Below are positions 11,828 through 22,177 of a stretch of DNA of 64,000 nt, piece by piece. Origin of the DNA: Dendrolimus kikuchii. Lineage: Eukaryota > Arthropoda > Insecta > Lepidoptera > Lasiocampidae. A program made the translations under genes and the position numbers. Position 1 is the first letter of the stretch. Each line of letters opens with the position of its first letter. The DNA is taken from positions 24,228,272 through 24,292,271 of the forward strand of contig CM034394.1 of NCBI GenBank assembly GCA_019925095.2, read 5' to 3'. The notes under the pieces were generated by a model. The model was not told the DNA's origin and made no database searches. It saw nothing but the letters and a program-made list of their open reading frames with translations.

Positions 11828-11943
11828 TAATATGTACATATAGAATTGATTAAAATTCATTATAAATTTAAACAAACTTCTTTCAGCTGGGCTGGTCAAG
11901 TCTTAGGTTTAATTGTAAGACACGAGCTTTACGAGATTCAAGT
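11828..11943. repeat. Rep-Q copy 1
   Basis: About 115 bp shared with 14104-14240: a catatag block, attaaaattcatt, cttctttcagctgggctgg and caagtcttagg. It contains a pyrimidine run plus AG that looks like a splice acceptor, but no exon follows. Function unknown. Confidence 0.6.
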
Positions 11944-12041
11944 ACAGATAAGGCTTTATTGAAGTAAAACTTCTTTAGAATCGTTGCGATTTGAAACTCG
12001 ATGAAAGGAAAAAGCGACACTAAAAAGAGATAAACACATGA

Positions 12042-12946
12042 ATCCATATTTCATTAGTTCATATTTGGATTGCGAAAATATGACCATGTTTCCAAATATC
12101 GTAAAAGACTCAAGTGGCTTCCTATTGATTTTCGCCGGAATACTCACATTCTCACTCTCCTTTATAACATATTTGTTCGTGCAGGAACGGAGAAAGAATA
12201 CAATGTCGTAAGAGGCGACCAATGGATGGCTACCACCCCTGGTCTAGAGCATGCCGCCATAACAACTCTGAGTTGTGTTCCGGCATTAGTGACCAGGTTT
12301 GTAGCACCTTTGGTGTTGCAAATGTCCATAGGCGATGGTAACCGCTTTCCATCCAGTGTGTCGTCTGACTGTCTGCTGATCTCCTGCAATAAAAATAAAA
12401 AAAAACATGTTATTTACTCCTAATAGTCCCCAGTACCTTAAGGAACGTTTTAAATTCCTTCGCCTATTGTAGGCAGTGGGCCTACAATTTGCGCCATCAT
12501 ACGTTCCGAAAACTTTGACGCCTGCACACACTTCATCCTATTATGATAATTCTTTTACAATGCAGGCTGTCAAACTTTGGAATATGCTGCCTCTTACTGT
12601 TAGAGAGGCCAAATCCTTACCAACATTTAGAAATTTGCTCAGCAAACACTATATGTCCACAAATAGCTATGTCTGATTAACAGAATATAATCTTGCTAAT
12701 TCATTTATTATAATAACTTATGTATATGTATGACTATGTATATATGTATGTATTTGTATATTTATTTCTTAAATTAGTTTGAGTATTTATGTATCTAATG
12801 CCTTTTTCCTGCACCACCTATATCGCCTGATTCAAATTTCTTTCTTTTAGGTTGCCTGGAAGAGATCGCTTTAAGCGATAAGGCCGCCTATTGTGTTGCT
12901 TATGGTCTGTTTTTATAATTGTATATTTTGATGTGCAATAAAGTGT

Positions 12947-12985
<39 letters not shown>
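12042..12985 (+). pseudogene. Jockey/CR1-like LINE 3' end (LINE-O)
   Basis: Reads as the last part of a reverse transcriptase: FGLRKYDHVSKYRKRLKWLP, then after a Rep-A insertion SPQYLKERFKFL, an in-frame TAG, and NSFTMQAVKLWNMLPLTVRE to a TGA near 12676. The WN-x-LP signature is typical of Jockey/CR1-clade C-termini. The 3' UTR carries gatcgctttaagcgataagg and ends gtgcaataaagt plus TC repeats. 5'-truncated, lacking the catalytic core; the left edge is approximate. Confidence 0.75.
12177..12405 (+). mobile_element. Rep-A retroposon with internal deletions
   Basis: Has the long-form start (cgtgcaggaacggag) and A-rich end. It lacks the ggccgggcggcc block, part of the middle and the ccagtctccc block. 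It lies within the LINE-O reverse transcriptase frame. Confidence 0.78.

Positions 12986-12987
<2 letters not shown>
12950..12987. repeat. (TC)n microsatellite
   Basis: About 18 TC units forming the 3' tail of LINE-O. Confidence 0.95.
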
Positions 12988-12988
<1 letters not shown>

Positions 12989-13163
12989 AATCTATAGGGT
13001 TAGGCTTGTGAGGGAATGAGATATAATACATTATATTTAATAATTTAAACACTATTCTCGTACAGATAGAGTTGGAAATGTTTTGAAGTATTTCGTTAAT
13101 ACTTCAAATTTCGTGTTTTAAAGCTTAAATATATCATAACGATATAATATATGAGATTGACGT

Positions 13164-13499
13164 TTTTTTTTGCAGGAGTTCAGTAGACAGGCAAGACGGC
13201 CCACTTGATGGAAAGCGGTTACCATCGCCTATGGACATTTGCAACACCAAAGGTGCTACAAATACGCTGCTGCTCTCTTAAAGAAGACTGGAACCTGGTC
13301 ACTAATGCCGGAACACAACTCAAGGTTGTTATGGCGGCATACTCTAGACCAGGGGTGGTAGCCATCCAGTCGGGAAAATACCCTACTACGTGGCTGTGGG
13401 TTGTTTAGTCGCCTCTTACGACAGGTCGCCGGGCCGCAGGAAATTGTATTCTTTCTCCGTTCCTGCACGGATAAAATTAAAAAAAAACGGACGTCACGA
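13164..13499 (-). mobile_element. Rep-A retroposon, long form, in Rep-R
   Basis: Flanked by gacgt at 13159-13163 and 13500-13504; Rep-R copy 2 reads gtgacgtcac across the empty site. Beyond the usual 5' end there is an extra A-rich segment of about 25 bp before the duplication, so the true 5' end of this copy is longer than others. Confidence 0.78.
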
Positions 13500-13606
13500 A
13501 ATTTAGAATTTGTTTCACTTCTACTGCATATGAGCTGCACACACACATTTTTTTTTTCATGTAGTACGCCACTTATATTTTAAGTAAAATTTAAAAATAT
13601 TTTTTC

Positions 13607-14103
13607 GAGCTACAGGACTCGAATAAAATAGATGCCGTTGGAGTTACTATAGAGTTTATTAGAACTGTACAAACACGTATAAAACGGGTACAAAATAAAA
13701 CTGGATGCAACCAGTTCACACTGCACGACTCAATAACACGCGCAAAGTCCGTCACTATGTCGCTAATCGAAAGTACAACACACGTCTTAATCGTATCGTA
13801 GTCGTCGCTTGACTGCCTCACCCCTCCGTTCGGTCATTGTTTTATACTCAAGTGTATAATAGAACAAAGGATCGCATTCGCCGAGTTATTCTCGAACACC
13901 TGGCAAGCTTCGACGGCCAAAAAAAAAAGATTAGTTCGACTCTAATTACAGCCATAAAATAAGTACGATAACAATAGATGTTTTTAAAGTTTAAATACGA
14001 AATAAACAAAGAACTCCGAATGCGGGAGGGGCAATAAACAAGGTGCACAGCATTTCTTTTTCTTTATGTAACAATAGGTATGCAGGTGGCCCAACTTGTA
14101 ACA
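13607..14103 (-). mobile_element. Putative solo LTR (LTR-P copy 1)
   Basis: About 500 bp, minus strand, starting tgttacaagttgggcc. It contains a TATA-like gagtataaaa and, further on, ttctaataaa as a possible poly(A) signal, then cgagtcctg. The second copy is at 47465-47950. Order and spacing of TATA and AATAAA suit an LTR. No internal retroelement coding adjoins either copy. The atat sequence on both sides may be a target duplication. An unrelated promoter-bearing repeat is possible. Confidence 0.5.
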
Positions 14104-14240
14104 ATATGTTCATATAGCGTTGATTAAAATTCATTTTAAATTTATACAATTTTCTTTCAGCTGGGTTGGTCAAGTCTTAGGTGTAATTGTACGACTCAAG
14201 TACTACGAGATTGAAAGTTCGGATTACGCCTTATTATATT
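14104..14240. repeat. Rep-Q copy 2
   Basis: Directly abuts the putative LTR and matches 11828-11943 with about 85% identity by eye. Confidence 0.6.
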
Positions 14241-14567
14241 TTAGTTGCGTGCCAACCCTAAGTTTCTGCTGGATGGTTGGCAGAGGGGAGAGGACTAAAT
14301 ATTTACATTCACCATACTTGACGTTTAAAATTCTAATTTTATTGAAATCCAAGTGCGATTCTTGGGCGGATTGAGATATTTGAAACCGAATAATCGGCTT
14401 AAAAAGATCCTTTGTTATCTTGTATTTTTAGTTCGAGTCAAACTGTAGACTCGAAAGAGACGTATTGATGTAGGATTGTAAGCCTGTATCGATCATTCTT
14501 ACGTATAGTGAGTCAACTAACAATTTTAGATATTTGCACTTTTTGATGTATTTGGTGATTAGAAATT
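14241..14567. other. Unclassified sequence
   Basis: No supported feature in about 330 bp. Confidence 0.35.
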
Positions 14568-14876
14568 ATCCGTGCAGGAACGGAGAAAGAATACAATTTT
14601 CTGCGGCCGGGCGGCCTGTCGTAAGAGGCGACAAAACAACCCACAACCAGGTAGGGTATTTACCGGACTGGATGGCTACCACACCTGGTCTAGAGTATGC
14701 CGCCATAGCAACCTTGATTTGTGTTCCGGCATTAGTGACCAGATTCCAGTCTGCCTTAAGAGAGCAGCAGCGCATTTGTAGCACCTTTGGTGTTGCAAAT
14801 GTCCATAGGCGACGGTAATCATTTTCCATCACAGTTGGGCCGTTAGCCTGTCTGCTGTGGTTCAGCAATAAAAAAA
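14568..14876 (+). mobile_element. Rep-A retroposon, long form
   Basis: Starts atccgtgcaggaacgg and ends cagcaataaaaaaa. Near-consensus. Confidence 0.85.
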
Positions 14877-15090
14877 CCTTTTATACGTCGCCATGTTATA
14901 TGCGGCAATAACCGTTCGAAACCGATATATTGAACAAAACTTATTTTACAAACTATCGTTGCGAAAAACCGTTTAATTGTGGTTAAAGGTAGAACAAAAC
15001 CGAAAAGAAGAACCCCTATGTAATTGGCCAGTTCAATTTTTTTTCAGCTTCCAAGCGCTGTACAGAACACAAATGAAATATCATTTTAAA

Positions 15091-15587
15091 CTAGCTGTGC
15101 CCGCGACTTCGTCCGCGTAGAATTTTTCTTCGCGGAACTCTATAAAAAGTAGCCTAAATTACTTCTTATACCATTAGCTATCTGCCAGTGGAAGCCCCGT
15201 TAAAATCGATCCAGCCGTTTCAGAGATTAGTCGGAACGTCCAGAAAGACAGACAGACAAAAATTCTAAAATATGCTTTTTCAGAATCTCCTAGTCCGAGT
15301 TATTCCACCTAATATCGTTCACATTTTTATTTTGACATTACAAACAGACACTTCTTTACATTTTACACTCACTTAATTAGAATAAATTAATATAATAAGT
15401 TATTTGTAAGGTACACCACAACACAAACATCATTCAATAAATGTCACACACAATTACAAATAAGCGTGTGTAAATTCTCAAAACTTTTTTCTAAATTAAG
15501 TTGTAAAAAAGGGTACACAACTCCAGTTCGTAGAGTTGTTAAAAAAACAGACACTTCAATTTTATTTATCTGTATAGATAATATAGA
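15091..15587 (-). mobile_element. Helitron-like element split by Rep-G
   Basis: Minus strand: 5' TCTATATTATCTATACAG at 15587, 3' end ggacgaagtcgcgggcac then agctag at 15091. A precedes the TC and T follows the CTAG. Rep-G is inserted at 15354-15544. No coding is visible. Confidence 0.75.
15354..15544 (+). mobile_element. Rep-G retroposon, copy 1
   Basis: Inserted in the Helitron with aaacagacactt at 15342-15353 and 15545-15556, and with an A-rich right end. It matches Rep-G copy 2 (19731-20101) in inverted orientation. No coding is recognised; probably a LINE 3' end or an mRNA-derived retrocopy. Confidence 0.75.
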
Positions 15588-15589
15588 TA

Positions 15590-16663
15590 GAGGTCCCAGT
15601 CACCCCAGACTTACGTAATTTTAGGAAAGATGAAATTTTCAGGATCGGTAGTTTTATATAAACTTAGAAAGGAATGGATACTCGCTAAGCTCGAAGCGGG
15701 GCCATTTTTCAGGTAGCAGCTATCAAAGGTGGAAAATAACCATGGGAAGATGTTTGGCCCGTCAGATTTGTCTGGCTCATTGGAAAATATTTTAAAATAT
15801 TATACTTGATAATATATATAAAATTCAGCCTTCCTAGAATGACGTAAGTTACCATTTTTTTAAAAGTGTCTGTCAAAAGTTATGGCCCGCAGGAAGTGTC
15901 TGGCAACTGTATATCTTCGTTTATAACAATATCATATATAACATATGTAAAAACATAGTTCCCTTGCGGGGTTTGCACGTACAAGTTAGCATAGGCTTAT
16001 TCTTACACACCTCACTTGCTTCTTTCACATTCATAAGGAATCCTTGGACCCCGTCCGCACGAGCGGTCCGGCGGTCGCAGGCGCCGCTCCTGACATCTTC
16101 TTCTCCCATAGTTACGATCAATTTGGGCCGCTGGACGGCGGTGACAGTGGCCTTCCACGACTTCTGTACGAAGTGGGTCACACTGCTTGCATTGTATATC
16201 TGTTTAGTCAGAGCGTCAGGGGCGTCATGGTCCAGTTGCCCTGAACGACCGGAGCATTCCTTTCCTTACCTTCAAAGCGCTACTCTCTTGGGGACCAACT
16301 TTCTTTCTTACTTCGGTAGTTACGCGGCCGTTTCGCGAGCGACAGCCGCGTTTTTGAAGCCAGCGTGGCTCGCCGGTCGACTGAGAGTCCCACACTACCC
16401 TCGATGCTCTCTCTTATACTGCAACTCTGCTTCCCTTCCCGTAAAGGACACGAGGTTGTGTATGTCCAAAGGCCATTCAATATGCGTCTATCAAATATTT
16501 AATAAAAAAATGGTTATTTTCCACCTTTGATAGCTGCAACTGGAAAAACGGCACCGCTTTCAGCTTAGCGTGTATCCATTACTTTCTAAGTTTATGTTAA
16601 ACTACCGATCCTGAAAATTTCATCTTTCCTAAAATCACGTTAGTCTGGGGTGACTGGGATCTC
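15590..16663. mobile_element. DNA transposon with ~150-bp terminal inverted repeats
   Basis: The outer 150 or so bases (15590-15745 and 16512-16663) are inverted complements with few mismatches, starting gaggtcccagtcacccc and gagatcccagtcacccc. The inside is filled by a diverged piece of RTE-D (15957-16438). No transposase is visible. I cannot define a target duplication, so superfamily is unknown. Confidence 0.75.
15957..16438 (-). pseudogene. Diverged RTE-D fragment inside the TIR element
   Basis: Minus strand; still shows [14 protein letters not shown] from the RTE-D C-terminus and aligns out to the gcatgctctctctt region of the longest copy. It lacks the TATG tail. It is far more diverged than other RTE-D copies and includes GC-rich inserts near 16050-16080. 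Confidence 0.65.
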
Positions 16664-17013
16664 AATCTAATACAATAGTAACTGAATTTGTTTTTTAGTT
16701 TCAATAAGTCAAAATCCACTGTCGCGACAGTCGGAATTACTGTGGCACAGCTTAACCCGCCTTTACATGACAGAATTGGTGAAATCTCCCCTTATTGGAC
16801 ACAAAAACAAGCAAGACGTACACAAATCAATTGTCTACGTCAAAGACTTAGCGAAAAAAATTTGACAAGGGCGTTCCGGTCGAACATGTATATTGGTTTT
16901 GTATAATGGTCATAAAATCAAGAAATAAAACTTATATTTGCCAAATGCGACACAGACAAGATGTAAAGTAGACGAGACAAAACATGTTTGTACTTATTAT
17001 ATGTGTATATATA
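16664..17013. other. Unclassified sequence with an open frame
   Basis: A 72-codon frame at 16688-16906 (+) is preceded by ttgttttttag, which resembles a splice acceptor. The predicted peptide has no motif I recognise, so I do not call it a gene. Confidence 0.25.
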
Positions 17014-17275
17014 CTAGCTTCTGCCCGCGACTTCGTCCTCGTGGAATAGTAAAAAAAAAAGGAAGTTAAAAAAAACCCCCCCGATTTTAAAACATTCTTC
17101 ATTTGTACTCCGCTACTATTGGTCTTAGCGTGATGATATATAGCCTATAGTCTTCCTCGATAAATGGGCTATTTAACACTGAAATAATTTTTCAAATCAG
17201 ACCAGTAGTTCCCGAGATTAGCGCGTTCAAGCAAGCAAAGAAACAAACTCTTCAAATTTATATATTAGTATAAGA
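17014..17275 (-). mobile_element. Helitron-like element, complete ends
   Basis: Minus strand: 5' TCTTATACTAATATATAAAT at 17275, 3' end gcgggcagaagctag at 17014, in an A/T target. 262 bp, non-coding. Confidence 0.78.
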
Positions 17276-17434
17276 TTCTATAAACGAGGCTGGCACGCAG
17301 TAGATTGCTGTGTCGGATGATACTCCGCCACAGCACTGATTTTCAGTACCCACCTTAGTATACACATATTAACTTGAGACTCGTATAACAATATCATTAT
17401 TTAGTCAAAGCAAGATTTACATATTAATAATAAT

Positions 17435-18040
17435 ATAATCACCAGCAGGGGCTTTGTGGCGAAGCCTTAGATGAGTAGCGACACCTCGGACCTTACTTCG
17501 GGAGCCAAGGCAAGGCCCCCGCCCCGTGCTTGCCTTAGCCAGTCGGCATGGAGTGGAGATCGCTAGAGCTAAAACTCAAGCTCCAAGGGTGGAAGTGATA
17601 AATGGCATAATGTCGGAAGTAGCTTCGGTGAACTTGCAGCCGACGTTTCTACACCCTTTAGGCACTCACACCCATGTTGCTCCTCGCCAATCTTGGCATT
17701 TTTAGGGGCCTACGTAGTGATTGGCGAGTCACCGTCTGCCCTTTTTTTCCATGTTCCTTGAACATTGCGACGGGAAGACGCCATAGTCCCATAGTCCTAG
17801 ATCCTTAGTTCCATTAGCAATTCATCCCAATAGACCGGTACCTTTTTTTCTCATTCCCTATTATAGTCCTACACTGACTGGGGCTTGTCCGTGGGTGCAT
17901 TTTTATATGGTGTACACAGGGATAAACGCTGGTCAGTGTCACGCCAAATTTACGATAAATTTGTCAAGAGGCCTCTACTTGTTGGCCTTCGTATGGCCCC
18001 ACGCAAGCCCTCACAAAAGTCCGCGCCATTTTATGGCTTA
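17435..18040 (-). repeat. Rep-H, long copy
   Basis: Shares with 33867-34516 (inverted) the blocks ggctttgtggcgaagcc, agtagcgacacctcg, gatcgctagagct, ggaagtgataaatggc and gcccgtgggtgcat-like sequence. The left end carries AATAAT repeats. No protein is recognised. Confidence 0.72.
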
Positions 18041-18195
18041 GTCTGCAGAGGTATAATCAAAATATTTGAAGAAATAAATTAGTCATGAATCGAAAGTCCT
18101 AATTAAGCCGATGTTTGTAACACCAGGTGCGCGCAACAACTCGTTGCCACCCTAACGGGTGGGATAGGAGGGATTTCACCTTTATCGGAAGTATC

Positions 18196-18490
18196 CGTGC
18201 AGGAACGGAGAAAGAATACAATTTCCTGCGGCCGGGCGGCCTGTCGTCAACAACCCACAGCCAGGTGGTAGGGCATTTGCCCGACTGGATGGCTACCACA
18301 CCTGGTCTAAAGTATGTCGCTATAACAACCTTGAGTTGTGTTCCGGCATTAGTGACCAGGTTCCAGTCTCCATTAAGAGAGCAGCAGCGCATTTGTAGCA
18401 ACTTTGCTGTTGCAAATGTCCATAGGCGATGGTAACCGCTTTCAATCAAGTGGGCCGTCTGCCTGTCTGCTGATCTGCAATAAAAAAAAA
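18196..18490 (+). mobile_element. Rep-A retroposon, long form
   Basis: Flanked by aagtatc at 18189-18195 and again at 18489-18495, overlapping the A tail. A short internal deletion removes gtaagaggcgac. Confidence 0.8.
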
Positions 18491-18721
18491 GTATCTTTGG
18501 TTCCCGAGACTTACGGGAGAGAGATTACGGCGTTGCGATGGAACACCGAGGTGGTGTAGTTGGTAGGTCCGAGCATGCCATAGACCAACATTACTTTACT
18601 GCTATCACTGGGGGTAGGGTGTCCATGATGGATTACATCTCATTTAAAAAAAACCGTTTAAAAAATTGTCTTTGTGTACATTCCACACGCAGTAGAAGTG
18701 AAACTTCATAGAATATACTCA

Positions 18722-19235
18722 TTTTTTTATTGCCTGAAGAAGGGAAAAAGAGGGAAGGCTCACTTAATAGAAGGTGGTTGCTGTCGCCTATGTACGTTTG
18801 CAACACCAGGGGGGAAGCAAATACCTTGCTAATCTTTAGGATGTGATAAAGAGGGGATAAGTAGTAACTGACATAGCTCGCAAAATTAGCAAGTTGAAGT
18901 GGCAGTGGGCCGGTCACGTCTGTCGCAGGACCGACGGCCGATGGAGCAAACGAGTTCTGGAGTGGAGACCACGGCTCAGCAAACGTAGCGTAGGACGCCC
19001 TCCAGCCCGGTGGTCTGACGACCTGCGCAAGATTGCCGGCAGGGAAAGGAAGGAAGGAAGACGGGAGACCGGGATATGTGGCGCGTACTTGGGGAGGCCT
19101 ACGTCCAGCAGTGGACTGAGAGTGGCTGAAGAAGAAGAAGAAGAAAGAGGGGATAGAGGGATCAGACAAAAGAAATGCGATACAAGGGCTAGTAAATGGA
19201 ATTGGAATGGGAGGATAATGAGTCCAGCATGACTC
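18722..19235 (-). repeat. Old Rep-A-like relic split by a LINE end
   Basis: The left part (18722-18820) follows Rep-A weakly: tttattgcctga, ggtggttgctgtcgcctatg, tttgcaacacc. The right part resumes at 19144. The interruption is LINE-L at 18860-19143. Confidence 0.45.
18860..19143 (+). pseudogene. LINE-L C-terminus and 3' end
   Basis: Frame reads IARKISKLKWQWAGHVCRRT, DGRWSKRVLEWRPRLSKRSV, GRPPARWSDDLRKIAG and, after a shift, EAYVQQWT. I know this as the C-terminal tail of insect endonuclease-reverse transcriptase LINEs; clade not settled. Flanked by aaagaggggata at 18848-18859 and 19144-19155, with a GAA-repeat tail. 5'-truncated. Confidence 0.8.
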
Positions 19236-19556
19236 TACTATATAAATATTATTATGTGGTAATTATATATTTACTTGCGACTAGAAGATTTGCAAGAGAA
19301 TATTAGTTACTTCAACGGATCCCTAAAATGTGAAGGAGGACCGTCGTCGGATTGGCAAAGCTCCCTAATTTGATGTTGCCGCACGTATGGCGGGCCCCAA
19401 TACATCATTATTATCATTTGCTTCTATTTTTTATTCCTCCCACAACCGCATCTGACGAATGTCTAATGCTAATTGTCAAGTAAATTTCGAACTGTTTAAT
19501 GGTTTTTTTTTAATATAATAAATCTGTACATGAACCGAGGTTTTACCATTTTTTGT

Positions 19557-20136
19557 TTGTTTTATTGCATGAGTTTAGCAGACAAGCAGACGGCCCACCT
19601 GATGCAAAGCGGTTACCATCGCCTATGGACATTTCCAACCACAAAGCTGCTACAAATGCGCTGCTGCTCTCTTAAGGGATAGAGATACTGGAACTTGGCC
19701 ACTAATGCCGGAACACAACGCAATGTTGTTTTTTTTTAAAATTATTATTATTCACATCTCTACGGACTCGAGTTCCGTACCTATTTTACTACTTAATTTC
19801 TATGAAAAATTTTAGAGTCCTTACACGCTTATTGTTTACTTTTGTTACTGTGTGTGACATTAATTGAGTGATTTATATGTTATGGTGTACCTTAAGATTA
19901 ACTTATTATATTAATTTATCCTATTTTTAATACTAAACTTATACTAATGTAGAGTGTATCTGTTACATGCTGGTGTTGTGAGGAAGTGCATGTGCAGTGT
20001 TGGCCTTATATCTATACTTATATATAGTTCTATCTAGTGCCATGTGTGTTGGTTTTTTCTTTCCTGTGCCTGGGTTATTAATTTTTAAACTCTTTGTGTG
20101 TCGCAAGGTTGTTATGGCGGCATACTTTAGACCAGG
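19557..20136 (-). mobile_element. Rep-A copy split by Rep-G
   Basis: Minus-strand Rep-A 3' part at 19557-19730 resumes at 20114 (atggcggcatactttagacc). It stops at 20136, short of the usual 5' ends. Confidence 0.75.
19731..20101 (-). mobile_element. Rep-G retroposon, copy 2
   Basis: About 370 bp with a T run at its left edge (poly(A) tail on the minus strand), flanked by cgcaatgttgtt (19719-19730) and cgcaaggttgtt (20102-20113). Longer than copy 1 at its 5' side. Non-coding as far as I can read. Confidence 0.75.
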
Positions 20137-20301
20137 ACTTAAAAACATTATCAATTATCTTTAAGAATATAGGTAATTACCGGTGTACAAACTGTTTCCT
20201 TTATTACTAATTTAATATAAATTAGCATTAAATAACATTAAATAGTTCAAGTTCATTTTGTATCTGATAAATTAGCGACAATTTTGTTTGAATTAGATTA
20301 G

Positions 20302-20332
20302 TATATATTTTTATTTGACGCGTGAGCCAGTG
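20302..20332 (+). promoter_or_regulatory. Candidate core promoter (TATA plus initiator)
   Basis: TATATATT at 20302-20309 and gccagtg at 20326-20332; the likely start A at 20329 is 27 bp downstream of the TATA, a standard spacing. Downstream sequence is CpG-richer than its surroundings. Could be chance in AT-rich DNA. Confidence 0.4.
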
Positions 20333-20587
20333 AGGGTAGAAATTGCGGCGAGAGTCACTCGCTGCGCTCGTCGTGTACGGACATATGTCGGAAGTCGTTC
20401 GTTGTTAAATCCACCTCATAAGAGACTCGTTTCGTATATTGTGTAAAATATTCGCAATTGTCGCCAACCAGTGCATCAGTGCTGCATCGTCGTCACGAGT
20501 GTTGTGAAATTACTCGTTTTAAACAAAATTGTGTTCACGAAGAAAGGAGTCGGCGCCGACCAGCCACTCGATCCCGATCTTTGCAAG
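20329..20587 (+). other. Candidate untranslated first exon of a host gene
   Basis: A 259-bp non-repetitive, GC- and CpG-richer segment runs from the initiator to gcaag|gtgagt, a near-consensus 5' splice donor at 20588. Its only ATG I see opens a frame of seven codons (MSEVVRC then stop), so it would be a 5' UTR exon with a short upstream frame. No matching coding exon is recognised downstream in the window; the intron may be long. Alternative: the promoter region of an unknown repeat. Confidence 0.4.
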
Positions 20588-21069
20588 GTGAGTTGACCTA
20601 CTCGTTGTAAGATTTATTCTCACTGGCCAACCAATCGTTTTTCGCAAACAATTCGCAATAATACAGTCCGCTTAGGTGCAATCCCAACGTTGGGGATTGT
20701 ACAACCGGTATTTTCGAAAAAGATAGTGCCATACCGGTATATTTTTTTACGGTTACTTGGTAACTTTTATGACTTTAACGTTTAATATAACGTTAAAAAT
20801 TGTATGTATAACGGTTATACGTATCGGTAATTTTGACGTTATTTCAAGCGACGTTGCTAAGTTCTAAGAATTAGCTTTATTTCGACTGCATGTTGCCGAA
20901 ACAATCGACAAACACAACTCTAAATTGAAATTTTGAAATTTGAAATTTTATTGAACTGACAAATGTTACAAATTATACTTGCAGTTACAATAATACTTAA
21001 TAAACTAAACATTAGAGCATACTCATAAACATAAATAACTACATTATGATGACTATATCATGATTATAA
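20588..21069. other. Unclassified, with a short palindrome
   Basis: Contains a near-perfect palindrome at about 20689-20711 (caatcccaacgttggggatt). Also has scattered ACGGTTA/ACGGTAA-type words near 20750-20850 that recur at 22000-22150, perhaps the two ends of an old transposon. Confidence 0.3.
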
Positions 21070-21348
21070 TAATATATAATAACAGCCCATAACTGTCCCA
21101 CTATAGGGGAACGGACAGTATACCCACCACGCTTGTCCAAGGCGGCTTGGCAGGTTTGACACATCGGTTATCTCGATGTGCAGGTTGCATCACGATGTTT
21201 TCCTTCACCGTCGTTAGCATGTGGTAATTGTAACAATATGCACATTAGATCAGAAAACTGACTAAGTGGTGCATGCGTTCCGGCCAGGATCGAACCCGCG
21301 CCCTCTGAGTCTGGGACGCGTCCGCTAGCCATTACGCTACCACGACTT
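21070..21348 (-). mobile_element. SINE-C, tRNA-derived SINE, full copy
   Basis: Minus strand: A box (rc tagcgtaatgg) near 21330, B box (rc ggttcgatcc) near 21288-21298, then the conserved gaaggaaaacatcgtgatg and a tail of TTA-rich sequence. Flanked by atgattataa at 21060-21069 and 21349-21358. Confidence 0.85.
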
Positions 21349-21358
21349 ATGATTATAA

Positions 21359-22177
21359 ATAGCTACTTAAATAGACAATAACTGTTTTGAATATGTTCTT
21401 TGTATTGCCCGAGTTGATGAAAGTAGCGCTGTATTCCTGGCTAGGTTATAAAACAACCTGTGTTAAGGAGATACAGCATACTGGACTCCGATAGGATGAT
21501 ACTATAGGGGGGACGGCTAGACATAATGTTAAAATCCATGTTTTATGTTATATATGTAGGTAAGTGATGTGATAGTAGTTGGTGTTTATATTATGCATGT
21601 GTTGGTTTGCATATATTCTGTGGGCAGTTTTTGGCGGGAACTGAAAGGAGATGTTCTGTGCAGTTTTATTTTCTAAAAATGTGTAAAAATTACTCTAAAA
21701 TGAACAATAGTTGTAGGATATTGATAGTTTTTGAGTAGTAATTATGTGTTTTTGTGAGAAATGTGAACTGTATAGTCAAATGTGGCCTTTCGAGTTTTCA
21801 CAAGAACTCCGTTGACTGGTGTGGGTTGTAGCCTACAATACAACTGCGCCTGGCTTCAAGGCCTAGTTGCCAAGCCTTAAACATTTAAAAAAATGTATAT
21901 TCTGTGGTATGTTGTGTGTATGGTACATTATATTAAATATTACACGCGCTCTTAGCACAGTGCTGTTTGACATTCTTTGTGAGTGAAAAAGAGTGATGAC
22001 GGTAACAAAACATAGTTATAACGGTAAAATTATCGATAAAAATAGTATTGACGTTATATTTTTTTATCGGTAAAATGGCTAGAAGTAACGGTAAGTTTTA
22101 TAACCATATTTATTTTTTACCGTTATCTCTAATTAACATAAATGACGATAGCACATTTTTATCGGTATTTCAAGCCC
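21359..22177. other. Unclassified sequence
   Basis: Nothing recognised in about 820 bp apart from the repeated ACGGTAA-like words at 22000-22130. Confidence 0.35.

Larger units (their letters stand above)
11944..13556 (+). repeat. Rep-R, interrupted three times
   Basis: Visible segments are 11944-12041, 12986-13163 and 13500-13556. They match the nearly continuous copy at 44215-44761 in order: gcgacactaaaaagagataa, then cagatagagttggaaatg, then tgtttcacttctactgc. Between them lie a LINE (12042-12985), which carries its own Rep-A, and a second Rep-A (13164-13499). The ends hint at an inverted gaagtgaaac motif, so a DNA transposon is possible. Confidence 0.65.

Noticed and set aside
15964..16530. 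A 188-codon plus-strand open frame
   Set aside because: It is antisense to the RTE-D fragment inside the TIR element; the sense-strand LINE motif explains the region.
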